Part shown: positions 8,967-17,072 of the stretch, in pieces
How the letters are laid out: each line of letters opens with the position of its first letter
Numbering within the stretch: the stretch's first letter is position 1
Assembly (NCBI RefSeq): GCF_904846615.1
Contig: NZ_CAJHBK010000001.1
Location: forward strand, 868,001-932,000
From: Psychrobacter sp. JCM 18902
GTDB taxonomy: Bacteria; Pseudomonadota; Gammaproteobacteria; Pseudomonadales; Moraxellaceae
Length of the DNA stretch: 64,000 bases
Direction: 5' to 3'
Program-made: the position numbers and the translations under genes
The notes under the pieces: model-generated
The model's database searches: none
What the model was told of the DNA's origin: nothing
What the model saw: only the letters and a program-made list of their open reading frames with translations

Positions 8967-10187
8967 TTAAGCAGCTTTGCTACTAATAGCACGTTGCAGA
9001 ATACGACGTGACACTTCTAAATCATTGTTGCTGTGCTCGCCCAGTTTCACCATGTTGTGCGCTTCAAGCTGCTTGATAATTGGATCAATAGCTGACGCAT
9101 CAAGTTCTGCATCTTCTAAACTGACGGGCAAGCCAAGGTCACGGAAGAAGTTTTCGGTACGGACAATAGCCGCTTCAATGACAGCATCTTCGTCTTGATG
9201 AGTATCATCGAGCGTAATATTCCAGACATTATGTGCATATTGAAGTAGTTTCTCTTTTTTGCTGTCTTTCAACTCACGCATTACTGAGGGTAATAAAATG
9301 GTTAGGGTGCGAGCATGATCGATGCTGTGTAACGAGGTTAGCTCATGACCGATCATATGTGTCGTCCAGTCTTGCGGTACGCCTGCACCGATTAGACCAT
9401 TGAGTGCCATGGTCGCTGTCCACATAATATTCTTACGAGTTTCTAAGTTTTCTGGATCTTGTTTAACGATACGACCTTCATCAATGAGGATTTTCAGCAA
9501 GCTCTCAGCAAAGGCATCTTGCACTTTTGCATTGACTGGATACGTTAGGTACTGTTCCATGACATGGACAAAGGCATCCGCAACACCATTCATCACTTGA
9601 CGCTCAGGTAATGTCAGTGTTTTGATTGGATCTAATATTGAGAACTTAGGGAAGGCAAGTGCGTTGCCAAATGGGAGCTTAGCTTGACGTTCACTATAAT
9701 TGATGACGCCGCCTGAGTTCATCTCAGAGCCAGTGGCTGGAATGGTCAAAACAGCACCCAAATCGATGGCAGAATCAATGTCTCTGCAATAGCTGGTTAG
9801 TGCATTCCATGCTTGTTCGCGTGAGACAGTCGTGCCATCTTCTTCAGTGAGGGACGATACCAATGCCACAAATTTACTACCATCAATGACTGAGCCACCA
9901 CCGACCGCTAGCAAAAAGTCAATATTGTGCTCATTGACCATGTCTGCTGCTTTTAAAAGCGTCGTGAATTCTGGATTGGCTTCAATACCACCAAATTCGA
10001 ATACGGTACGTGTACCGCTTGCAGCCAAGGCTTCTTTTACTTCGTCTAGCGTACCTGTGCGCTGTGCCGAACCGCCACCATAAGTGATAAGCACACGGGC
10101 ATCAGTCGGTACCAATTCTGATAGTTGTTTGATTTGACCTTCACCAAAGACGATACGTACTGGATTGTAATATTGGAAATTATTCAT
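8967..10187 (-). CDS. yqhD: NADPH-dependent aldehyde reductase, iron-containing ADH family (YqhD-like)
   Basis: Reduces short toxic aldehydes (acrolein, glyoxals, butanal in E. coli) to alcohols. The frame is open further upstream, but ATG 10187 gives MNNFQYYNPVRIVFGEGQI, the YqhD N-terminus, with an AGGAAT ribosome site; the length is then 406 residues. Motifs are the NADP loop LAVGGGSVIDGSKF, TIPATGSEMNSGGVI, the metal ligands in NGVADAFVHVMEQY and GHELTSLHSIDHARTL, and NGLIGAGVPQDWTTHM, close to E. coli YqhD throughout. Just upstream is a promoter whose -35 lies inside a palindrome identical to one near the NemR-type gene. That contrasts with E. coli, where AraC-type YqhC controls yqhD. 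Confidence 0.93.
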   Translation of the reverse strand: MNNFQYYNPVRIVFGEGQIKQLSELVPTDARVLITYGGGSAQRTGTLDEVKEALAASGTRTVFEFGGIEANPEFTTLLKAADMVNEHNIDFLLAVGGGSVIDGSKFVALVSSLTEEDGTTVSREQAWNALTSYCRDIDSAIDLGAVLTIPATGSEMNSGGVINYSERQAKLPFGNALAFPKFSILDPIKTLTLPERQVMNGVADAFVHVMEQYLTYPVNAKVQDAFAESLLKILIDEGRIVKQDPENLETRKNIMWTATMALNGLIGAGVPQDWTTHMIGHELTSLHSIDHARTLTILLPSVMRELKDSKKEKLLQYAHNVWNITLDDTHQDEDAVIEAAIVRTENFFRDLGLPVSLEDAELDASAIDPIIKQLEAHNMVKLGEHSNNDLEVSRRILQRAISSKAA

Positions 10188-10279
10188 AGTATTCCTAAAA
10201 TTATTAAATATTTGTGTTGGGCGTATGGGGTGCAAAAATCTCAGTGGCAAATTAGCGATTCGTTTTTGCAACTGTGGGC

Positions 10280-10307
10280 ATTGTACATTAAATAGACCAG
10301 TCGTCTA
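10280..10307 (-). promoter_or_regulatory. yqhD promoter with NemR-type operator over the -35 region
   Basis: On the minus strand TACAAT (10285-10280) is a good -10, and TAGACG (10307-10302) is a 4-of-6 -35 at 16-base spacing. The -35 overlaps the 15-bp palindrome TAGACCAGTCGTCTA (10293-10307), so a bound repressor would block polymerase. The promoter is inferred from sequence only. Confidence 0.65.
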
Positions 10308-10395
10308 GTGATTTTTACAAAACTCTCTTATAACTCAATTTTTTGCTTTAGATATAGGGAAGTATAAATGGCTAAAAAGCGTTTAACGCACGAAA

Positions 10396-10998
10396 TTAGC
10401 GTCCCAATTGAGAAGTAGTCATCTGCCATACTTCTGCAAGCGGTGTATTGGTTTGGCTAATCTTGGCGATTAAACTGGCACCAAGCCAAGCAAAATACCA
10501 ACGTTTTGCCATGCTCTCGGCCGCGATATTGTCAGGTTGTGGTACAGAGTCATCCGCCCAGCCTGCTTTGATTTGTTCGGCAAGCCAACTGATGGTCTGC
10601 TGGTAACCAGCATTCAGTGTGATGCGCATAGGTTCAGACAGATCTGCAACCTCAGCGCTGAGCTTCACTACCAAGCACTTTTCATGATCACAGCCATTTT
10701 GTTGGGTGTCATACCAGCTTTGAAAGTAATCATAAATCTTTTGCTGAGCATTAACTTTTTGACGACCAATGGTGTCTAAGCGTATCTTATAGTCAGTAAA
10801 ATAATGACTGATGATAGCTTCACCAAATGCTTCCTTTGAGGCAAAATAATGGTAAAAAGAGCCTTTAGGAATACCGGCTGTGTCTAGTATTTGTTTGATA
10901 CCGACGGCAGTAAAACCTTTTTTGGAAATCAGTTGATAGCCCGTTTCTAACAGATGCGTTTTGGTATCTGGTGGGATTGTGGTTGAGGCCGCAGACAT
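10396..10998 (-). CDS. nemR: NemR-type TetR-family repressor
   Basis: A 200-residue TetR regulator with an N-terminal helix-turn-helix (about 14-60; IKQILDTAGIPKGSFYHYFASKEAFGEAI). It resembles E. coli NemR across the effector domain as well: KCLVVKLSAEVADLSEPMR (about 107-125) and WLGASLIAKIS (171-181). Cys108 and Lys179 correspond to NemR Cys106 and Lys175, the pair known to form a reversible sulfenamide bond on exposure to hypochlorite or electrophiles; a second cysteine, Cys103, is nearby. It lies between two identical palindromes, one in front of yqhD and one 234 bp upstream of its own start, so autoregulation and control of the flanking enzymes are likely. Assignment as orthologue is from memory of NemR. 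Confidence 0.85.
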   Translation of the reverse strand: MSAASTTIPPDTKTHLLETGYQLISKKGFTAVGIKQILDTAGIPKGSFYHYFASKEAFGEAIISHYFTDYKIRLDTIGRQKVNAQQKIYDYFQSWYDTQQNGCDHEKCLVVKLSAEVADLSEPMRITLNAGYQQTISWLAEQIKAGWADDSVPQPDNIAAESMAKRWYFAWLGASLIAKISQTNTPLAEVWQMTTSQLGR

Positions 10999-11231
10999 AA
11001 TGGTAATGTCCTCCTATATTTTTATGAATGTATTTCAGAGATAAGGTATGGCGAATAATGCTACTTAGCGCGCTATTAACAATTATTCATGATACTTTCT
11101 ATGGGTAGATGCAGATTTTTATCGTTGCTTATAATGAGTGCTTATTGTAAAGGTTGATATGGTCACGTTACGTTTTTTCAACAATACTTGCTGACGAAAT
11201 ACGCTTATTTGTATGAGGTCTATGGTAGCAT

Positions 11232-11246
11232 TAGACCAGTCGTCTA
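11232..11246. promoter_or_regulatory. Second NemR-type operator, between nemR and the aldehyde dehydrogenase
   Basis: TAGACCAGTCGTCTA, identical to the copy at 10293-10307, with TAGAC/GTCTA half-sites. It lies in the 405-bp divergent region 10999-11403, about 157 bp before the dehydrogenase start. The known NemR box of E. coli also has TAGACC/GGTCTA half-sites. The rest of this gap is AT-rich and I see no other gene in it. Confidence 0.8.
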
Positions 11247-11403
11247 GCAAGTCTCGTTTTGATGTGTTTAATCAAATGTCGCGAGCGCAGGCTATTTAAT
11301 ATAAATAACTGTGTTAAGGGTTATTTTTTATCTGCCTCAATTTGCTAGTCATACTGTTTTATTGACAACCAACATAACATCCATAAAATAAATGAGAAGA
11401 ATT

Positions 11404-12894
11404 ATGTCAACTGATACCGATAATACCAAAGCCAATGCCTATAATGATTTCCACCTCCAGTACATTGCAGGGGAATGGCAAAGCGGTCAAGATGATAGCG
11501 TCAATACCAATACCAACCCCTACAATGGCGATACACTTGTAAAGATTCAGCAGGCGACAGAAGCACAGCTTAATGAAGCTTATCAAGCAGCAAGTGCGGC
11601 ACAAAAAGAGTGGGCACAGCAGACGCCAGCGACACGAGCAGGTGTGCTATATAAAGTGGTTGAGATTTTAGATCAGCGCCAAGATGAAATCGTCGATTGG
11701 CTCATTAAAGAGTCGGGCAGTACCCGTGTTAAAGCCATGGTTGAGTTTGCTGCTACCCGCGCCATTACCCTTGAGGCTGCGACTTTCCCCAGTCGTGTAC
11801 ATGGCGAGATTCGTCCATCTAACACCCCTGGTAAAGAAAACTTTGTTTACCGTGAGCCCATCGGTGTCGTCGCTGTCATTAGTCCGTGGAACTTTCCATT
11901 ACATTTGACCCAACGTTCTATTGCACCAGCCTTAGCACTTGGTAATGCTGTGGTACTCAAGCCTGCGAGTGATACTCCAGTGACTGGTGGTTTGCTGCTA
12001 GCAAAAGTATTCGAAGAAGCAGGTTTGCCAAAAGGCTTGCTCAACGTGGTGGTTGGCTCAGGTAAAGAGATAGGAGATGCGATCGTTGAACACAAAACCC
12101 CAAGCTTTGTATCATTTACTGGCTCTACTTCAGTCGGCAAGCGCATTGGCGAGTTGGCTAATGGCGGCGACTACATTAAACAAGTAGCGCTTGAGTTGGG
12201 TGGTAACAGTCCATTTGTGGTACTAAAAGACGCTGATATTGAGCAAGCGGTCAAAGCAGCAGCCTTTGGGAAGTTCTTACATCAAGGTCAAATCTGTATT
12301 GCTATCAATCGTATTATCGTTGAAGACGAGATTTATGATGACTTTGTTGAACGTTTTTTGGCACACGTTAAAACGTTAAATGTCGGCGATCCGAGCAAAC
12401 AAGACACGGCGGTTGGTCCGATTATTAACAAAAAACAAGTAGAATCGTTGAAAGAGAAAATCGCCAACGCGCAGCAAGAAGGTGCAAAAATGATATTAAC
12501 TGGTGAGATTAAAGGACAAGTCGTACCACCGCACATCTTTACTGAAGTGACGCGCGAGATGGATTTGTCACGTAATGAGGTGTTTGGACCATTGGTCGGT
12601 ATCATCCGTGCCAAAGATGAAGATGATGCGTTATCGATTGCCAATGACTCAATGTTTGGTCTGTCGAGTGCGGTATTTACAAAAGATATGGCAAAAGGCA
12701 TGCGCTTTGCTCGCGGTATCAGAGCGGGCATGACCCATATTAATGATATTTCAGTCAATGATGAAAGTAACTTGCCATTCGGTGGCGAGAAAAACTCAGG
12801 TATTGGTCGTTTTAACGGTGAGTGGGTGCTAGAAGAGTTCACTAGAACGCACTGGATATCTATGCAACATGAGCCACGTGAGTATCCGTTTTAA
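11404..12894 (+). CDS. Aldehyde dehydrogenase (NAD(P)+)
   Basis: Oxidises aldehydes to carboxylic acids. From ATG 11404 it has 496 residues; ATG 11392 is in frame, but AGAAG sits correctly before 11404. The cofactor domain has [30 protein letters not shown] and [13 protein letters not shown]; the catalytic region has [14 protein letters not shown] (general-base Glu) and [11 protein letters not shown] with the nucleophilic Cys. [13 protein letters not shown] near the C-terminus is also standard. It resembles benzaldehyde or broad-range ALDHs rather than betaine or succinate-semialdehyde types; substrate uncertain. The NemR-type operator upstream and the YqhD-like reductase on the other side of nemR suggest dual reductive and oxidative aldehyde clearance. 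Confidence 0.92.
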   Translation: MSTDTDNTKANAYNDFHLQYIAGEWQSGQDDSVNTNTNPYNGDTLVKIQQATEAQLNEAYQAASAAQKEWAQQTPATRAGVLYKVVEILDQRQDEIVDWLIKESGSTRVKAMVEFAATRAITLEAATFPSRVHGEIRPSNTPGKENFVYREPIGVVAVISPWNFPLHLTQRSIAPALALGNAVVLKPASDTPVTGGLLLAKVFEEAGLPKGLLNVVVGSGKEIGDAIVEHKTPSFVSFTGSTSVGKRIGELANGGDYIKQVALELGGNSPFVVLKDADIEQAVKAAAFGKFLHQGQICIAINRIIVEDEIYDDFVERFLAHVKTLNVGDPSKQDTAVGPIINKKQVESLKEKIANAQQEGAKMILTGEIKGQVVPPHIFTEVTREMDLSRNEVFGPLVGIIRAKDEDDALSIANDSMFGLSSAVFTKDMAKGMRFARGIRAGMTHINDISVNDESNLPFGGEKNSGIGRFNGEWVLEEFTRTHWISMQHEPREYPF

Positions 12895-12936
12895 GCGATG
12901 TATATTTTCAATGCTCTAAATTAAAGTTTTAATAAT

Positions 12937-12966
12937 AAAAAAGCCTGCAAATCAGCGGGCTTTTTT
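12937..12966 (+). terminator. Terminator after the aldehyde dehydrogenase gene
   Basis: GCCTGC pairs with GCGGGC (one G-T wobble), flanked by A6 and T6, about 45 bp after the stop codon. The A/T flanks allow it to serve the convergent small gene as well. Confidence 0.85.
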
Positions 12967-12987
12967 ATGGGAACGTTGAAAGTGTGA

Positions 12988-13218
12988 TTATTTAAGGTGA
13001 AAGCCTAGCAAGCCTTGTATCTCCTCGACGGTCATATGTCTAACGAGCGCTTGATCTTCTACCGACAAGCGATTGGTGTGCTCTTTTATCATAGTATGGA
13101 TGCTACGAGCGACCTCAGAGGTGCTAGCATAATACATTTGCGGCTCTTCTTTGGTGAGTTTCATCAAAAACTTATCGATGATTTTGCGCTTTTCATGGGA
13201 AGCGTGTTCTTGAGTCAT
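12988..13218 (-). CDS. Small conserved-looking protein, function unknown (76 aa)
   Basis: A 76-residue, mostly helical, charged cytoplasmic protein. It has a lysine-rich start (EKRKIIDKFLMKLTKEEP) and a C-terminal helix HMTVEEIQGLLGFHL. An AGGAGA ribosome site sits 6-7 bases before ATG 13218, which supports a real gene. No domain is recognised. It stands alone between two terminator-bounded units. Confidence 0.7.
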   Translation of the reverse strand: MTQEHASHEKRKIIDKFLMKLTKEEPQMYYASTSEVARSIHTMIKEHTNRLSVEDQALVRHMTVEEIQGLLGFHLK

Positions 13219-13418
13219 GACATTCTCCTAGTTATAAACCATCTAAGCAGTCAGCTCAGTGATAGTCAATGCTTATGGCTAGTATAACGCAGATAACAAC
13301 GAGGGTAGCGACTTAAGTTGAACGGGTAACACGCTCTATACTGTGTGTCACATTCTAAAATATTATAGTTTAGACTCAGCTTCAAGTGAGCGCGTTTAAC
13401 TACTTGGGAATCGAGAGT

Positions 13419-14822
13419 ATGTCAAATCACCAATCAGACAACGCATCAAATAAGTCAGTCAAAAAAGCGGTATTGGTCTTATTTCATCACGATTTGCGCA
13501 TAGAGGACAATGAAACGTTAGTCAAAGCGGCGACATTGGCTAAAAGTAATCAAGGCAACCTGATGCTCATCTATGCTGATTTTTTGGCTGATTGCATTGA
13601 AATGAAAGAGAGCTGTCAAGCTTACCACTTTAATGAGATGGGCGCTGCTCGTCAGCAGTTCTTGTCTGAGAGCTTGGCTGATTTGGATCGATTGCTTCAG
13701 CGCCTTGGTAATCGATTGCTGTATCTGTCGCCAAGCTATTCATCAAAGAGTCAGTTGTCACCAGATAAGGTGGAGTCTGCCTTAAACGCCTTTACTCAGT
13801 TATGCCAGCTCATTGAGCAGCAACAAGTCACCGATATCTGTGTCAGCCACACGGCAGATTATAATCAAAATAAAGGTTATGCTGCCTTGCAGAGTAAATA
13901 TCCGCAGATAATATGGCACAGGCAATCAACCCATACGCTATTTGCCGATTTACCGACACAAGACCTGCCCAAAAGCTTTACCCCGTTTCGTAAAAAGGTT
14001 GAAGCAAGCCATGATTTATTGAATGCTGATGACGAAGTGGCTGTTTCTCCTACGCCAAAGTCGCTACCGCCAATGCCTGATGCGTTGATAGGTCATAGTA
14101 AATACCTTTTTAAAACACAACCATCTGATGAGCAAGCGCTTAGTTTTAAAGGTGGTGAAACAAATGCAATGCTTCATTTAACTCACTATTTTGATTCTGC
14201 TGCGCCGCGCACTTATAAAACCACACGTAATGCCCTGGATGACTGGACGCATTCCACTAAATTCTCGCCTTGGCTGGCAAATGGTTGCTTGTCTGTGAAA
14301 ATACTGTTGAATCGCTTACGTCATTATGAGCGTGAGATGATCGCCAATGAGTCAACGTATTGGATATGGTTTGAGCTGCTGTGGCGCGAGTATTTTTATT
14401 GGTATGCGATTGAGCATGGTAGCGATCTGTTTTTGTTTAAGGGCATTGATCATCAATTACCAGCTACTCATTTTGACGATCAGCGTTTGCAGCAATGGCA
14501 GAATGGCAGCACGCCATATCCTATCGTCAATGCCTGCATGAATCAGCTAAAGCAAACAGGGTATATGTCCAATCGAGGCAGGCAAGTCGTTGCTAGCTGC
14601 TTTATTCATGAGCTGGGTTTAGACTGGCGTTACGGTGCAACCTATTTTGAGCAGCATCTTATCGATTATGATGTCGCGAGCAATTGGGGGAATTGGCAAT
14701 ATCTAGCGGGCGTAGGCGCTGATCCAAGAGGATGTCGGCAATTTAATCTTCGCAAGCAAACCCAGCAATACGATCCCAATGGTGAGTTCATTGATAAATG
14801 GCAAGGCGGTCATGTAAGTTAA
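13419..14822 (+). CDS. DASH-family cryptochrome/photolyase
   Basis: FAD blue-light photoreceptor-like enzyme; DASH members repair cyclobutane pyrimidine dimers, mainly in single-stranded or loop DNA. The N-terminal alpha/beta antenna domain (about 15-190) starts VLVLFHHDLRIEDNETLVKA. The FAD domain has WFELLWREYFYWYAIEHG, then MSNRGRQVVASCFIHELGLDWRYGA, DYDVASNWGNWQYLAGVGADPRG and FNLRKQTQQYDPNGEFI, all DASH hallmarks. The frame opens at GTG 13386, but ATG 13419 with a GAGAG site before it is more likely (467 residues). A terminator follows at 14869. Confidence 0.93.
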   Translation: MSNHQSDNASNKSVKKAVLVLFHHDLRIEDNETLVKAATLAKSNQGNLMLIYADFLADCIEMKESCQAYHFNEMGAARQQFLSESLADLDRLLQRLGNRLLYLSPSYSSKSQLSPDKVESALNAFTQLCQLIEQQQVTDICVSHTADYNQNKGYAALQSKYPQIIWHRQSTHTLFADLPTQDLPKSFTPFRKKVEASHDLLNADDEVAVSPTPKSLPPMPDALIGHSKYLFKTQPSDEQALSFKGGETNAMLHLTHYFDSAAPRTYKTTRNALDDWTHSTKFSPWLANGCLSVKILLNRLRHYEREMIANESTYWIWFELLWREYFYWYAIEHGSDLFLFKGIDHQLPATHFDDQRLQQWQNGSTPYPIVNACMNQLKQTGYMSNRGRQVVASCFIHELGLDWRYGATYFEQHLIDYDVASNWGNWQYLAGVGADPRGCRQFNLRKQTQQYDPNGEFIDKWQGGHVS

Positions 14823-14868
14823 AGCAGTTTATGGATTTTAGAGCACAAATACTAAATAGCACTTTCTA

Positions 14869-14902
14869 AACCGCTTAATAGTCTTATTAGCGGTTGTTTT
14901 TT
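14869..14902 (+). terminator. Terminator after the cryptochrome gene
   Basis: AACCGCT (14869-14875) and AGCGGTT (14889-14895) with an AT-rich 13-base interior that can pair further, followed by GTTTTTT. Confidence 0.82.
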
Positions 14903-14959
14903 ATGCTAATAGCAAACCGTTATAATGAGCTATAAAATTATCACTATTGTATAACTTAT

Positions 14960-14982
14960 AACATTCATTTAAAATGAATCTT
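14960..14982. promoter_or_regulatory. NsrR operator upstream of nnrS
   Basis: Two 11-base half-sites, AACATTCATTT and AAATGAATCTT, separated by one base. This matches the known NsrR 11-1-11 palindrome (half-site close to AAGATGCATTT) almost perfectly. A TATAAT at 14921-14926 lies a short distance upstream. An in-frame ATG at 14974 falls inside the operator, which argues that translation of nnrS starts further down at 15022. Confidence 0.85.
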
Positions 14983-15021
14983 TATATTAAACTCTATTCA
15001 CATGCTTCTAAGAAGACTGCC

Positions 15022-16263
15022 ATGCAATCGATAAACTTACCCAGCAAGCCGCCCAGCTCTCCGCATCCTATTTTGAATTTGAGCTTTCGAATATTTTTTA
15101 GTGCTGCCGCGCTATTTGCCGTGATAACGATGCTGCTATGGTCTTTTGTATTTACCGGTCATACAGATATTGACGCACAAGCACTGAACCCATTGTACTG
15201 GCACGGTCATGAGATGGTCTATGGTTATGCCTTGGCGGTCATTGCAGGATTTCTCCTCACAGCAGTGAAGACGTGGACATGGGTAATGATGCCGCATGGT
15301 TATAAGCTGCTGGCTATATTTTGCTGTTGGCTGCTGGCACGTTTGAGCTGGGCAGGTTTTGGGCTTGGTATGACGGTTGCGGGTAGCAGTATATCGTTGT
15401 TATATGTCGCCGCAGTATTTGACTTATTGTTTATCGCCTCAATGGCATTTGTGATATGTCGAGCGGTATTACAGGTCAAGCAGTATAAGCAAATGGGCAT
15501 CTTAGCGAAATTGGCATTATTGACCGTTGGCAATGGAATCTGCTACTGGGGTATTATCAATGCCGATATGAATATGACTAAAATAGGTATTTATCTAGGG
15601 TTTTATTTAATTATCGGTTTGGTGCTGACCATTGGTCGCCGCGTGGTGCCATTCTTTATTGAACGTGGTCTGAGTGTTGGAACGACGGAAGGCATCAAGT
15701 TGCGCAATAGTAAAGTACAGGATATTGCGAGTTTATTGTTTTTCTTAGCGTTTTTTATCAGTGACTTGTTTTATCCTAATCAGTATCTGCTGACTATTAC
15801 GGCACTTGGCGTAGCAGTGGTTAATATCGTCCGTTTAGTAGGCTGGTATCATCGCGGTATCTGGCAAAAGCCACTGCTTTGGTCATTATATGTTGCATTT
15901 TTGGGCATGTGTTTGAGTTTTCTGCTGTATGCGCTGCAACCATGGTTGGGCTATACTCATAGTATTGCGATGCATGGGCTTGCCATTGCAGGCGTTGGTA
16001 TGATGACCGTGGCGATGATGACGCGGGTATCGCTTGGCCATACGGGACGCAGCATTCATCAGCCGCCCAAGACGGTGAATATCATGTATGGTCTGATGGT
16101 ATTGGCATTTGTCAGTCGCGTGCTGTTGCCGCTTGCCGATATGAGTCACTATCTACTATGGATCATGATTGCCCAAGGGGCGTGGATTGCTTGCTTCGTG
16201 CTATTTTGCATCAGTTATTTGCCGATGCTGGCACGTCCTAGACCTGATGGTCTGTTTGGTTAG
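15022..16263 (+). CDS. nnrS: NnrS family haem-copper membrane protein, nitric oxide stress
   Basis: Polytopic inner-membrane protein (413 residues from ATG 15022) with about 12 hydrophobic helices. NnrS contains haem and copper and protects against nitrosative stress. Typical features are LNPLYWHGHEMVYGYALAVIAGFLLTAVKTWT near the N-terminus, GRRVVPFFIERGL in the middle and MTVAMMTRVSLGHTGR toward the C-terminus, each with likely metal-binding histidines. ATG 14974 would add 16 residues but overlaps the NsrR operator, so 15022 is preferred. nsrR lies 205 bp downstream on the same strand, giving an NO-sensing unit. Confidence 0.93.
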   Translation: MQSINLPSKPPSSPHPILNLSFRIFFSAAALFAVITMLLWSFVFTGHTDIDAQALNPLYWHGHEMVYGYALAVIAGFLLTAVKTWTWVMMPHGYKLLAIFCCWLLARLSWAGFGLGMTVAGSSISLLYVAAVFDLLFIASMAFVICRAVLQVKQYKQMGILAKLALLTVGNGICYWGIINADMNMTKIGIYLGFYLIIGLVLTIGRRVVPFFIERGLSVGTTEGIKLRNSKVQDIASLLFFLAFFISDLFYPNQYLLTITALGVAVVNIVRLVGWYHRGIWQKPLLWSLYVAFLGMCLSFLLYALQPWLGYTHSIAMHGLAIAGVGMMTVAMMTRVSLGHTGRSIHQPPKTVNIMYGLMVLAFVSRVLLPLADMSHYLLWIMIAQGAWIACFVLFCISYLPMLARPRPDGLFG

Positions 16264-16468
16264 AGCCTGTAGAGCAGTTATAACGCTATCGCCAAAAGAA
16301 TAGGGGATTTATCCAAGTCTATCGACTGATTGTTGATATTTTTGAGTAGATTATTTTGCAAATGTTATAAGGTTGTAAGACCCTCATTTTCAAAATTATA
16401 GAGTTACATTGCTAAAATTTAGGCTGATACATACTTGAGAGATTTATATAAAATAGGAGTGCAAATAA

Positions 16469-16978
16469 ATGCGATTGACCAATTATAGCGATTATGCACT
16501 GCGCTCATTGATTTACTTGGCGGTGAGACCAGAGCCGCCATTACTCGCAAATATCAGTGGTATTGCCGACAGTTATGGCATTTCTAAAAGTCATTTGACC
16601 AAGATTATTCATCAGTTGGGTCAGCTTGGTTATATAGAAAGTGTGCGTGGTAAAAATGGTGGTATACGTTTGGCTCGTGCGCCAAAAGACATCAATTTGG
16701 GTGTATTAATTAAACAAATAGAGCCAGACTTTGATTTGGTCGAATGCTTTGCGACACCCGCGAATGATAAGGGTAGTGATGGTCGACAGACTGGTTTGCC
16801 TATTACGCTTATTGATGAAACGACAAATAACGCTAGAGGCTGTGTCATTAGCCCAGCATGCCAACTAAAAAGTGTATTCTTTGAAGCATTAACGGCATTT
16901 ATTAACGTCCTTGAGCGCTATACCTTGGCAGATATCATCAATAACGAAGATGAGCTAGCGTCTTTATTGTTTCGTTAA
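16469..16978 (+). CDS. nsrR: NsrR, Rrf2-family nitric-oxide-sensing repressor
   Basis: Fe-S repressor that loses DNA binding on NO exposure. The N-terminal winged helix (1-75) has MRLTNYSDYALRSLIYLA, GISKSHLTKIIHQLGQLGYIESVRGKNGGIRLA, very close to E. coli NsrR. The three cluster cysteines are Cys93, Cys125 and Cys131. In E. coli NsrR they are 5 and 6 residues apart; here the second spacing is kept, but the first is stretched to 32, so about 27 extra residues (roughly 96-122, polar) sit between ligands one and two. The C-terminal dimer helix ends with ERYTLADIINNEDELASLLF. An AGGAG site precedes ATG 16469. The adjacent nnrS with its NsrR box supports the function. Confidence 0.93.
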   Translation: MRLTNYSDYALRSLIYLAVRPEPPLLANISGIADSYGISKSHLTKIIHQLGQLGYIESVRGKNGGIRLARAPKDINLGVLIKQIEPDFDLVECFATPANDKGSDGRQTGLPITLIDETTNNARGCVISPACQLKSVFFEALTAFINVLERYTLADIINNEDELASLLFR

Positions 16979-17007
16979 TAACTTTTGATGTTGATGGCGT
17001 CATTGCA

Positions 17008-17041
17008 AAAAAGGGAGCGACCATCTTGGTCACTCCCTTTG
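17008..17041. terminator. Bidirectional terminator between nsrR and the downstream convergent gene
   Basis: AAAAGGGAGCGACCA pairs with TGGTCACTCCCTTT around a 3-base loop with one internal mismatch. A/T tails occur on both strands. Confidence 0.85.
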
Positions 17042-17072
17042 TTATACTTCTAATGTGAGGTTATACGGTCAA

